Assembly (NCBI GenBank): GCA_018903055.1
Contig: JAHIPW010000046.1
Span: 1-5,560 of the forward strand
Direction of reading: 5' to 3'
Source of the DNA: DRGV01 sp018903055 [NCBI: bacterium]
GTDB lineage: Bacteria; UBP18; UBA7526
Length of the DNA stretch: 5,560 bases
Shown in pieces: positions 1-4,952 of the stretch (position 1 is its first letter; the number at the start of each line of letters is the position of its first letter). A program made the translations under genes and the position numbers. Below the pieces are notes generated by a model. That model saw nothing but the letters and a program-made list of their open reading frames with translations. It was not told where the DNA came from and did not search any database.

Positions 1-171
1 AGAATAAGGGAGGCAGAGAAGTTGGGCTTCAAGAGATGCCTCATTCCCAAAGGAAACCTGAAAAACCTAAGCAAGCCTATCCCTCTGAAGGCGGGGAAAG
101 AAAAGATTAAAATAATTGGTATAGGAAAAATTCAAGAAGCCCTAAGAATAGCAGGGCTGGACGGGAAATAG
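1..171 (+). CDS. radA: RadA (Sms) DNA repair protein, C-terminal fragment
   Basis: Only the last 56 codons are present, open from base 1 to a TAG at 169-171. RadA is a RecA-like ATPase and DnaB-type helicase that promotes branch migration in recombinational repair; its C-terminal domain resembles the Lon protease S16 fold without peptidase activity. What is seen here is the end of that domain: R-x-R-E-A-E-K-L-G-F-K-R-C-L-I-P near the start, which resembles the 'EA..LGF....P' segment of RadA, followed by a lysine-rich linker and a terminal I-G-I-G-K-I-Q-E-A-L helix corresponding to the 'i.gv..l.eAl' tail of the family. The catalytic ATPase and zinc-finger parts lie upstream of the window. Its position just before a yacL homologue is the usual radA neighbourhood, which strengthens the call. 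A Lon-like domain from another protein (ComM or Lon) is possible but fits the tail and the context less well. Confidence 0.8.
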   Translation, partial: RIREAEKLGFKRCLIPKGNLKNLSKPIPLKAGKEKIKIIGIGKIQEALRIAGLDGK

Positions 172-181
172 CAGAAATTTC

Positions 182-290
182 GGTAATCGGTTGCGGTTAC
201 GCAACTCGTTACGGCTATCGTTGAAGGTTATTCGGCAAAACACGCAACCGTAAGACGTAAGACGAAACGAGCCTCGCAACCTTTCAACGT
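182..290. repeat. Interleaved inverted repeats between radA and yacL
   Basis: The gap is full of short complementary words. GTTGCG (190-195) and CGCAAC (200-205) form a hairpin with loop GTTA. CGGTTGCG (188-195) is also perfectly complementary to CGCAACCG (243-250), and GGTTGCG (189-195) to CGCAACC (275-281), so the left arm has three possible partners. CTCGTT (205-210) pairs with AACGAG (266-271), and CGTTGAA (219-225) with TTCAACG (283-289). A 7-bp tandem CGTAAGA lies at 249-255 and 256-262. No T-tract follows any stem, so an intrinsic terminator for radA is not supported. The words GTAATCGGT (183-191) and GCGGTTACG (193-201) recur in other gaps of the window. Confidence 0.75.
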
Positions 291-303
291 ATGACGAAAT
301 CAG

Positions 304-313
304 AAGGAGGTGA
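304..313 (+). promoter_or_regulatory. Strong ribosome binding site deciding the yacL start
   Basis: AAGGAGGTGA is a near-perfect anti-Shine-Dalgarno match, ending 7 bases before the ATG at 321. It selects that ATG over an in-frame ATG at 291, which lies inside the repeat tract and has no such site. Confidence 0.85.
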
Positions 314-320
314 GAAAGAA

Positions 321-1295
321 ATGATCTGGATAATAAGAGTTCTTTTTTTATTTATCTGTGCTGGTTTAGGTTATCGCCTTATAGATGATAGGCTTGGTCT
401 CTTGGCCTTTTCCCTGGGAGCAGTGGCTATCCTTCTATTAGAATTCGCTTCTAAGAGAGTTCGCCTGAAGACTTTCTTAATAGTAGCCTCAGGACTTATT
501 GTTGGATTAATCTGTGCTAATCTCCTGGCCTATTGTATTACCCTCGTTCCCTTTTCTTATCCCATACCACGCTTTATCTTCATTGCCCTGAACCTTTCTT
601 TAGGTTATCTGGGAATAATCATCGCCTGGAAGAAGAGGGACGAGATTGCCTTTGCTTCCCTGACCTCGAAGAGAAAGATTACGCCCCGGGAGGGAGCAAG
701 AACAAAGGTCTTAGATACCAGTGTCATCATCGATGGAAGGATTGCCGACATCTGTCAGACGAAGTTTGTGGAAGGAACCCTCCTCATCCCCAGATTTGTT
801 TTAAGGGAACTACAATCCATCGCTGACTCTTCCGATTCTCTGAAGAGGAATCGGGGAAGGAGGGGGCTGGATATCCTGAACCGGCTCCAGAAGCAGAAGG
901 ATTTGGATGTCAAGATAAGCGAGCAGGACTTCCCGGCAATTAGAGAGGTGGATGGAAAGCTCATCCAATTGACCAAGGTCCTGGATGGCCTCCTGGTAAC
1001 GAATGACTTTAACCTCAATAAGGTAGCTGAGCTTCAGGCAGTAGAGGTCTTAAACGTCAATGAACTGGCTAATGCCTTGAGACCCGTGGTTCTTCCTGGT
1101 GAGGTGATGAATGTGCGCATCATAAAGGGAGGAAAGGATCCTGGTCAGGGAGTGGCCTATCTTGATGATGGGACTATGGTGGTAGTTGATGAGGGCGAAG
1201 ATTTCATGGGAAAGACCATGGATGTTGTGGTGACCAGTGTCTTACAAACCACCGCGGGAAGGATGATCTTTACCCGCCTGAAAGAAGCCACTTAA
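321..1295 (+). CDS. yacL: YacL-type membrane-anchored PIN/TRAM domain protein
   Basis: A 324-residue integral membrane protein with a cytosolic nuclease-like part. Four hydrophobic segments fall at about 1-20, 25-41, 51-73 and 83-103. A PIN domain follows at about 128-252, opening with K-V-L-D-T-S-V-I-I-D-G-R-I and carrying the family block S-D-S-L-K-R-N-R-G-R-R-G-L-D-I-L. Candidate metal-binding acids are D132, E163, D211 and D229 (in V-T-N-D-F-N-L-N-K), so the PIN site looks intact. A TRAM-like RNA-binding domain occupies about 257-320, starting at L-P-G-E and including D-P-G-Q-G-V-A-Y-L-D-D-G-T-M. Length and domain order match Bacillus YacL. PIN domains are usually Mg-dependent RNases, so a membrane-tethered RNase is the likely role, but the substrate is not known to me. 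The start at 321 follows the strong site at 304-313; starting at 291 would add 10 polar residues before the first membrane segment. The gene sits between radA and ispD as in Firmicutes, without disA. Confidence 0.9.
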   Translation: MIWIIRVLFLFICAGLGYRLIDDRLGLLAFSLGAVAILLLEFASKRVRLKTFLIVASGLIVGLICANLLAYCITLVPFSYPIPRFIFIALNLSLGYLGIIIAWKKRDEIAFASLTSKRKITPREGARTKVLDTSVIIDGRIADICQTKFVEGTLLIPRFVLRELQSIADSSDSLKRNRGRRGLDILNRLQKQKDLDVKISEQDFPAIREVDGKLIQLTKVLDGLLVTNDFNLNKVAELQAVEVLNVNELANALRPVVLPGEVMNVRIIKGGKDPGQGVAYLDDGTMVVVDEGEDFMGKTMDVVVTSVLQTTAGRMIFTRLKEAT

Positions 1296-1298
1296 TAT

Positions 1299-1365
1299 AG
1301 TGACCGGTGACCAGTGACCGGTGACCAGTAAAAAACCGATCACCGATGACCGATTACTGATTACC
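1299..1365. repeat. Heptamer repeats as an imperfect inverted repeat, yacL-ispD gap
   Basis: The left arm (1299-1329) is a 14-bp tandem, AGTGACCGGTGACC at 1299-1312 and again at 1313-1326, i.e. four GTGACC(G/A) heptamers. The right arm (1335-1365) is another heptamer run: CCGATCA, CCGATGA, CCGATTA, CTGATTA. Reverse-complemented, the 31-base right arm aligns with the 31-base left arm without gaps at 20 positions by hand count; all but one of the differences are transitions, and several leave G-U pairs. The loop is AAAAA (1330-1334). No T-run follows, so a classical terminator is unlikely. The array stops just before the ispD ribosome binding site (AGGAAG, 1370-1375). Confidence 0.8.
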
Positions 1366-1381
1366 AGACAGGAAGTGCTGT

Positions 1382-2083
1382 ATGAAAGTGGTGGCTGTTG
1401 TTCCCAGTGCGGGGAAAAGTGAAAGGATGGGAGAAAAGAAGGAGTTCCTTCTTTTGGGTGATAAACCTATCCTGGCTCATACCTTGAAACCTTTAGAAGA
1501 TCATCCCCGAATCTCTGAGATTATCTTAGTAGTCGATGAGAAGAGTGTAGAAAAGTGCAAAAGGGAGATTGTTGAGAAGTATGGCTTTAAGAAAGTTAAA
1601 GAAGTAGTCGTTGGGGGAGAGGAAAGGCAGGATTCTGTCTATAATGGCCTAAAGAAAATAACCAAGGATTGTGATATCGTTCTCATCCAGGATGGTGCCC
1701 GCCCCTTCCTAACCGAGGATTTGATCACCAGATCTATTGAGGAAGCAGAGAAGCATAAGGTAGCGGTAGTTGCTGTTTCCTGTATCGACACCATAAAGTT
1801 TGCCCGAAAAGAGAATAATATGGCCTTAGAGACTTTGGATAGGGACCACCTCTGGATGGCCCAGACCCCCCAGACCTTTAGATATGAGTTAATTCTAAAG
1901 GCCTATGAAAAGGCAGAAGAGGAAAACTTCAAAGGGACAGATGATGCTTCTTTAGTAGAGAGGATGGGGATAGCGGTAAAAATTGTAAGAGGCTCCTATG
2001 ACAATATTAAGATTACCACTCCAGAGGATCTAATCTTAGCAGAAGCCATCCTAACCAAAAGAAAGGTTACTAAGAGTTACTAG
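1382..2083 (+). CDS. ispD: 2-C-methyl-D-erythritol 4-phosphate cytidylyltransferase
   Basis: IspD catalyses the third step of the MEP pathway: CTP plus 2-C-methyl-D-erythritol 4-phosphate gives CDP-methylerythritol and pyrophosphate, in the cytosol. The protein has 233 residues, typical for the single-domain enzyme (not an IspDF fusion). The N-terminal nucleotide-binding loop is P8-S-A-G-K-S-E-R-M-G, with R15 and K20 in the places of E. coli R20 and K27. The block Q-D-G-A-R-P gives D104 (E. coli D106), D-R-D-H-L-W gives R154 (R157), and D-N-I-K-I-T gives K210 (K213). The segment V-G-G-E-E-R-Q-D-S-V (77-86) is also typical. So all key residues are present. The ATG follows AGGAAG at 1370-1375 with a 6-base gap. 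The last residues, about K226-Y233, are encoded by the start of a GTTAC repeat array, which also supplies the TAG stop. IspF follows; ispE, the step between them, is not in the window. Confidence 0.96.
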   Translation: MKVVAVVPSAGKSERMGEKKEFLLLGDKPILAHTLKPLEDHPRISEIILVVDEKSVEKCKREIVEKYGFKKVKEVVVGGEERQDSVYNGLKKITKDCDIVLIQDGARPFLTEDLITRSIEEAEKHKVAVVAVSCIDTIKFARKENNMALETLDRDHLWMAQTPQTFRYELILKAYEKAEEENFKGTDDASLVERMGIAVKIVRGSYDNIKITTPEDLILAEAILTKRKVTKSY

Positions 2084-2112
2084 CGGTTACGAATAGTTAC
2101 TATCAGTTACAA

Positions 2113-2171
2113 AGCAACCGATAGTAACAGCCCCCGCTAAAAGCGGGGGTGTAGCAACCGATAGTAACAGC
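2113..2171. repeat. Two 19-bp direct repeats at 40-bp spacing
   Basis: AGCAACCGATAGTAACAGC occurs at 2113-2131 and identically at 2153-2171. The 21 bases between them are almost entirely one arm, loop and second arm of the GC-rich hairpin. The layout resembles either a 40-bp unit partly duplicated or a small hairpin insertion flanked by duplicated target sequence. Confidence 0.9.
2131..2149. repeat. GC-rich hairpin between ispD and ispF
   Basis: CCCCCGCT (2131-2138) and AGCGGGGG (2142-2149) form a perfect 8-bp stem with an AAA loop. The 3' side reads TGTAGCAACC, not a T-run, so it does not meet the standard form of a rho-independent terminator. It could still pause RNA polymerase or protect transcript ends. 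Confidence 0.85.
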
Positions 2172-2206
2172 GAAGCCTAGTAACCATTATACTGACGGAG
2201 AAAGAG

Positions 2207-2668
2207 ATGAAGGTTGGTATGGGATACGATGTTCATAAGTTAGTTGAGGGAAGGAGACTTATCTTAGGTGGGGTGGAGATCCCTTTTGGAAGAGGATTAC
2301 TTGGTCATTCAGATGGGGATGTTCTCTTGCATGCCATATGCGATGCCTTATTAGGAGCGGCAGGAAAGGGTGATATTGGACAACACTTTCCAGATACCAA
2401 TCCAGAATATAAGGACATCTCAAGCCTCATCCTTATTGAGAAGGTGAAGGGGCTAACAAAGGAATATAAGATAAATAACATAGATAGCATCATTATTGCT
2501 CAGGAGCCAAAACTCGCTCCCTATCTTTCAAAGATGAAAGAGAATATTACCAAAGTATTGAAGATAGACAAAAGCAAGATCAACATCAAGGCAACCACTA
2601 CTGAAGGATTAGGTTCCATAGGAAGAGGGGAAGGAATAGCCGCCTACGCCATGGTAAGTCTCGAATGA
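2207..2668 (+). CDS. ispF: 2-C-methyl-D-erythritol 2,4-cyclodiphosphate synthase
   Basis: IspF is the fifth MEP-pathway enzyme: it cyclises CDP-methylerythritol 2-phosphate to methylerythritol 2,4-cyclodiphosphate with loss of CMP, as a homotrimer with zinc at each active site. The protein has 153 residues, close to the family norm of about 157. Zinc ligands D8, H10 and H42 are present in G-Y-D-V-H and L-L-H-A. The H34-S-D-G-D loop, the A-A-G-K-G-D56-I-G-Q-H-F-P-D-T block and the C-terminal A-T-T-T-E133[10 protein letters not shown] signature are complete. The ATG at 2207 is preceded by GGAG (2197-2200) at a 6-base gap, and the protein starts M-K-V-G-M-G-Y-D as the family does. The stop overlaps the next start as ATGA. 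Confidence 0.97.
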   Translation: MKVGMGYDVHKLVEGRRLILGGVEIPFGRGLLGHSDGDVLLHAICDALLGAAGKGDIGQHFPDTNPEYKDISSLILIEKVKGLTKEYKINNIDSIIIAQEPKLAPYLSKMKENITKVLKIDKSKINIKATTTEGLGSIGRGEGIAAYAMVSLE

Positions 2669-3324
2669 AATATCATCTTTCCTTAATTATTGTAATCGTT
2701 ATACTTTCATTGTTAAGCAGAAATGAAATATTAGCAGGAGAGAAGACGAAGATAGTAATTAATATCCCGACCACAACTTTGTATCTTTACCAAGGAGATG
2801 AACTAATTAAAAAGTATCGAATAACGGTTGGTCGCATAGATGCTCCCACACCCATTGGGAATTTCAAGGTAATTAATAAAAGGATCAAACCCACCTGGTA
2901 TCCTCCGGATGGAAGGAACCCCATCCCACCCGGTCCAAAGAATGAGCTGGGAACGAGATGGATTGGGATAGATAAGCCCCACTTTGGGATACATGGGACG
3001 ATCAAGCCCCGGGAGATAGGGAAAGCCACTTCGGATGGCTGCGTGAGGCTCAAGAACAAAGATATTGAGGAGCTATATCCGCTCATTTCTCTAACGGCGC
3101 CGGTTGAAATCAGATATCAGACAATCGATGTGAAACAAGAAGATGGACTATTTAAGATCACCATCTATTCCGACATCTATGCTTTAGGAACAAATACCAT
3201 AAAGAGATTAAGGAAAGAGACGGGTTTGGAGATGGATGACTCTTTCTGGGAGGATGCCATAAAAAAAGCAGAGGAGAAGGGGAGTTATTGTTTTACTGTC
3301 TTTTCTGGAGGAAAAAGAGAGTGA
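2665..3324 (+). CDS. Secreted L,D-transpeptidase (YkuD/ErfK family)
   Basis: A 219-residue exported cell-wall enzyme. Family members use a catalytic cysteine to form 3-3 peptidoglycan cross-links or attach proteins to peptidoglycan, outside the cytoplasmic membrane. A signal peptide is visible: K2, a hydrophobic core at about 5-17, and a likely cut after A24 in I-L-A-G. The +1 residue region has no cysteine, so it is not a lipoprotein. The YkuD domain spans about 28-150; the active-site block is F-G-I-H110-G-T followed by T-S123-D-G-C126-V-R128-L, all catalytic residues intact. The P-T-P-I-G-N-F motif (61-67) and P-T-W-Y-P-P (76-81) are typical. About 65 C-terminal residues follow the domain and I do not recognise them. 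The ATG overlaps the ispF stop by 4 bases and the stop overlaps the gltX GTG by 4 bases, so translation is probably coupled on both sides; its own ribosome binding site is weak. The exact substrate cannot be told from sequence. Confidence 0.9.
   Translation: MKYHLSLIIVIVILSLLSRNEILAGEKTKIVINIPTTTLYLYQGDELIKKYRITVGRIDAPTPIGNFKVINKRIKPTWYPPDGRNPIPPGPKNELGTRWIGIDKPHFGIHGTIKPREIGKATSDGCVRLKNKDIEELYPLISLTAPVEIRYQTIDVKQEDGLFKITIYSDIYALGTNTIKRLRKETGLEMDDSFWEDAIKKAEEKGSYCFTVFSGGKRE
3307..3311 (+). promoter_or_regulatory. Ribosome binding site inside the transpeptidase gene, sets the gltX GTG start
   Basis: GGAGG lies 9 bases before GTG at 3321 and within the coding end of the transpeptidase gene. 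It supports that GTG as the gltX start; an in-frame ATG further upstream at 3288 has no comparable site. Confidence 0.75.
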
Positions 3325-4769
3325 GGATAAGGGTTCGCTTTGCTCCATCTCCCACCGGATATCTTCACGTTGGGGGAGCAAGAACGGCGCTCTTTAACTG
3401 GCTCTTTGCCCGCCACACAGATGGAACATTTATCCTGAGGATCGAGGATACGGACAGGAAGCGTTCTGCAGATAGATACGAGAAGGCTATTATTGATGAT
3501 TTGAGATATTTGGGGCTTGATTGGGATGAAGGATTGGGTATCGGTGGAAAGTATGGACCCTATCGCCAGAGTGAGAGATTCCCCCTTTATAAGGAATACG
3601 CTAAAAGATTATTAAAAGAGAAGAAGGCCTACTACTGCTACTGTACAGAGGTGGAACTGGAAGCAAGGAGAAAAGAAGCGCTAAGAAAGGGTCAGACACC
3701 GAGGTACGACGGGAGATGCCGCAATCTAAGAAAAGAAGAGATAAAGAGGTATAAGAAAGAAGGAAGAAAACCGACCATAAGATTCAAGGCCCCAAAGAAG
3801 AAAGTAGTGGTCTCTGATCTGGTGAGAGGAGAGGTGACATTTGAGGCCGATGCTCTGGGAGATTTCATCATCCTTCGCTCTGATGGGGTGGCGGCCTTCA
3901 ACTTCGCCAACATCATCGACGACATGAGTATGGAAATCACCCACGTAATTAGGGGAGAAGACCATCTTTCCAATACCCCCAGACAGATCCTCCTCTATCG
4001 GGCATTGGGGATAGAACCACCCAAGTTCGCCCATATCTCTATGATTCTTGGTCCAGATCGGGCACGACTTTCCAAGCGTCATGGAGCAACTGCAATTGCA
4101 GAATATAGAAAGAAGGGTTATCTGCCAGAAGCCTTGGTAAATTATCTCAGCCTCTTAGGATGGTATCCTCCGGATGGAAGAGAGATTAAATCTAAAAAGG
4201 AGTTGACAAAAGAGTTCTTTTTGGATAATATATCTAAGCCTCCCGCAGTCTTCGATAATCAGAAGCTGAACTGGATGAATGGTCACTATATAAGGAGCGC
4301 CCCGCTAAAGAGGATTACAGATTTAGCCATTCCCTACCTAAGAGAGGCAGGTTATCTAAAGGGAAGGATAACCCCGGCTAAGAAGAAGTGGCTTTTGAAA
4401 GTAATTGAAGCCACTCGGACCCATCTGGAATATTTAGCCCAAGTACCGAAAGAAGTAGAGGTCTTCTTTGCCAAAGAGGTTAAGATTTCTAAAGAAGGAA
4501 AAGAGATTCTTAAAAAAGAGTCGAGTAAAAGAGTCTTGTCTACCTTGAAGAATAAGTTAAAGGAAATAAAAGAGATTACAGATAAGAATTTCAAGTCCTT
4601 AGTAAAAGAGATAGAGAAAGAGACCGGCTATAAGGGAAAAGACCTCTATCTGCCCATAAGGATTGCCCTCACGGGCAAGAATAGAGGTCCAGAACTACGT
4701 TTTATTTTACCCATCTTGGGCAAGAAGGAATGCCTCAGAAGACTCTCCTTAGGTAGAGTAGGAAAGTAG
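3321..4769 (+). CDS. gltX: Glutamyl-tRNA synthetase
   Basis: A class I aminoacyl-tRNA synthetase that charges tRNA-Glu with glutamate using ATP in the cytosol. From the GTG start it has 482 residues, the usual bacterial length, beginning [13 protein letters not shown]. The HIGH motif is H16-V-G-G and the KMSKS counterpart is R249-L-S-K-R, a common GluRS form. F-I-L-R-I-E-D-T-D (37-45) recognises glutamate. The zinc-binding insertion has C106-Y-C108 and later D-G-R-C133-R-N135; E. coli has His where N135 stands. The R-G-E-D-H block (211-215), F-D-N-Q-K-L-N-W-M-N-G (311-321) and a lysine-rich anticodon-binding domain to the C-terminus (G-P-E-L-R-F at 456-461) complete the fold. An upstream in-frame ATG at 3288 lies deep in the preceding gene and would add non-conserved residues. 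GltX is the end of the conserved radA-gltX block. Whether it is discriminating or also charges tRNA-Gln cannot be told here. Confidence 0.96.
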   Translation: MRIRVRFAPSPTGYLHVGGARTALFNWLFARHTDGTFILRIEDTDRKRSADRYEKAIIDDLRYLGLDWDEGLGIGGKYGPYRQSERFPLYKEYAKRLLKEKKAYYCYCTEVELEARRKEALRKGQTPRYDGRCRNLRKEEIKRYKKEGRKPTIRFKAPKKKVVVSDLVRGEVTFEADALGDFIILRSDGVAAFNFANIIDDMSMEITHVIRGEDHLSNTPRQILLYRALGIEPPKFAHISMILGPDRARLSKRHGATAIAEYRKKGYLPEALVNYLSLLGWYPPDGREIKSKKELTKEFFLDNISKPPAVFDNQKLNWMNGHYIRSAPLKRITDLAIPYLREAGYLKGRITPAKKKWLLKVIEATRTHLEYLAQVPKEVEVFFAKEVKISKEGKEILKKESSKRVLSTLKNKLKEIKEITDKNFKSLVKEIEKETGYKGKDLYLPIRIALTGKNRGPELRFILPILGKKECLRRLSLGRVGK

Positions 4770-4796
4770 AAGAGAAGAAAAGTAGGAGAGTAAAAA

Positions 4797-4836
4797 GGAT
4801 ATCCGGTTATCCGGTAATCAGGTAATCGGTGATCAG
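4797..4836. repeat. Octamer repeats (ATCNGGTA type), gltX-galT gap
   Basis: Near-identical units ATCCGGTT (4801), ATCCGGTA (4809), ATCAGGTA (4817) and ATCGGTG (4825) run in tandem, ending ATCAG at 4832-4836. The tract begins with the palindrome GGATATCC (4797-4804). The word GTAATCGGT at 4822-4830 is identical to 183-191 and is the reverse complement of 1349-1357, linking this array to those in other gaps. Confidence 0.8.
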
Positions 4837-4855
4837 AGTCACTATCGAGATATCA

Positions 4856-4930
4856 ATCTGTCGAGAACAAGGTTTAGACATTCAGTATCTGTGATCTGTG
4901 CTCATCTGTAATAAATCTGTGATAATCTGT
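4856..4930. repeat. ATCTGT array upstream of galT
   Basis: ATCTGT occurs six times, starting at 4856, 4887, 4894, 4904, 4915 and 4925; the last four are spaced 10-11 bases apart, close to one helical turn. I recall similar 'ATCTGTG' spacer tracts from other uncultivated-bacterium genomes but cannot cite an instance. An extended -10-like TGTGATAAT (4918-4926) falls inside it with no convincing -35, so promoter activity is only a weak possibility. Confidence 0.75.
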
Positions 4931-4937
4931 GTCTAAA
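4873..4937. repeat. 8-bp inverted repeat bracketing the ATCTGT array
   Basis: TTTAGACA (4873-4880) is perfectly complementary to TGTCTAAA (4930-4937). The right arm runs into the A-tract at the start of the galT ribosome binding site (4935-4944), so a stem here could affect access to that site. The 49-base loop contains five of the six ATCTGT copies, the last only in part. Confidence 0.7.
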
Positions 4938-4944
4938 AGGAGGT
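4935..4944 (+). promoter_or_regulatory. Strong ribosome binding site of galT
   Basis: AAAAGGAGGT ends 8 bases before ATG at 4953 and fixes the galT start. Confidence 0.85.
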
Positions 4945-4952
4945 CTAACGGG

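Larger units (their letters stand above)
2065..2185. repeat. GTTAC decamer array and nested inverted repeats, ispD end to ispF
   Basis: GTTAC occurs five times at exactly 10-bp spacing (2066, 2076, 2086, 2096, 2106), the first two copies inside the ispD coding end. The reverse complement GTAAC follows at 2124, 2164 and 2180. Perfect pairings available are GGTTACTA (2065-2072) with TAGTAACC (2178-2185), GTTACTAG (2076-2083) with CTAGTAAC (2177-2184), and GTTACTATC (2096-2104) with GATAGTAAC at either 2120-2128 or 2160-2168. A GC-rich hairpin sits between those last two copies. The tract can therefore fold as a nested structure with two alternative inner stems. It stops 11 bases before the ispF ribosome binding site GGAG. 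Confidence 0.85.

Noticed and set aside
291-320. In-frame ATG at 291 as the yacL start
   Set aside because: It lies at the edge of the repeat tract without a ribosome binding site, adds ten polar residues before the first membrane helix, and would place the strong AAGGAGGTGA site inside the gene.
2131-2149. Rho-independent terminator after ispD
   Set aside because: The stem is strong but no T-run follows on either strand, and ispF directly downstream is a functional partner of ispD.
2061-2190. CRISPR array
   Set aside because: Only two 19-bp copies with a hairpin as the single 'spacer', units of 10 bp otherwise, and no cas genes.
2164-2193. Promoter GTAACA / TATACT before ispF
   Set aside because: The -10-like word is good, but transcription would begin at or inside the ribosome binding site, and the -35-like word is part of a repeat.
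2787-3086. Minus-strand open frames over the transpeptidase gene, and similar ones over gltX, yacL and galT
   Set aside because: They lie antisense to genes with complete conserved motifs, lack ribosome binding sites and give no recognisable protein.
3288-3320. ATG at 3288 as the gltX start
   Set aside because: The extra residues precede the conserved R-V-R-F-A-P-S-P-T-G start, and GGAGG is correctly spaced for GTG at 3321.
4757-4792. Purine-rich near-repeat AGTAGGAAAGTA / AGTAGGAGAGTA around the gltX stop
   Set aside because: 11 of 12 bases match, but the low-complexity purine composition makes chance or slippage enough to explain it.
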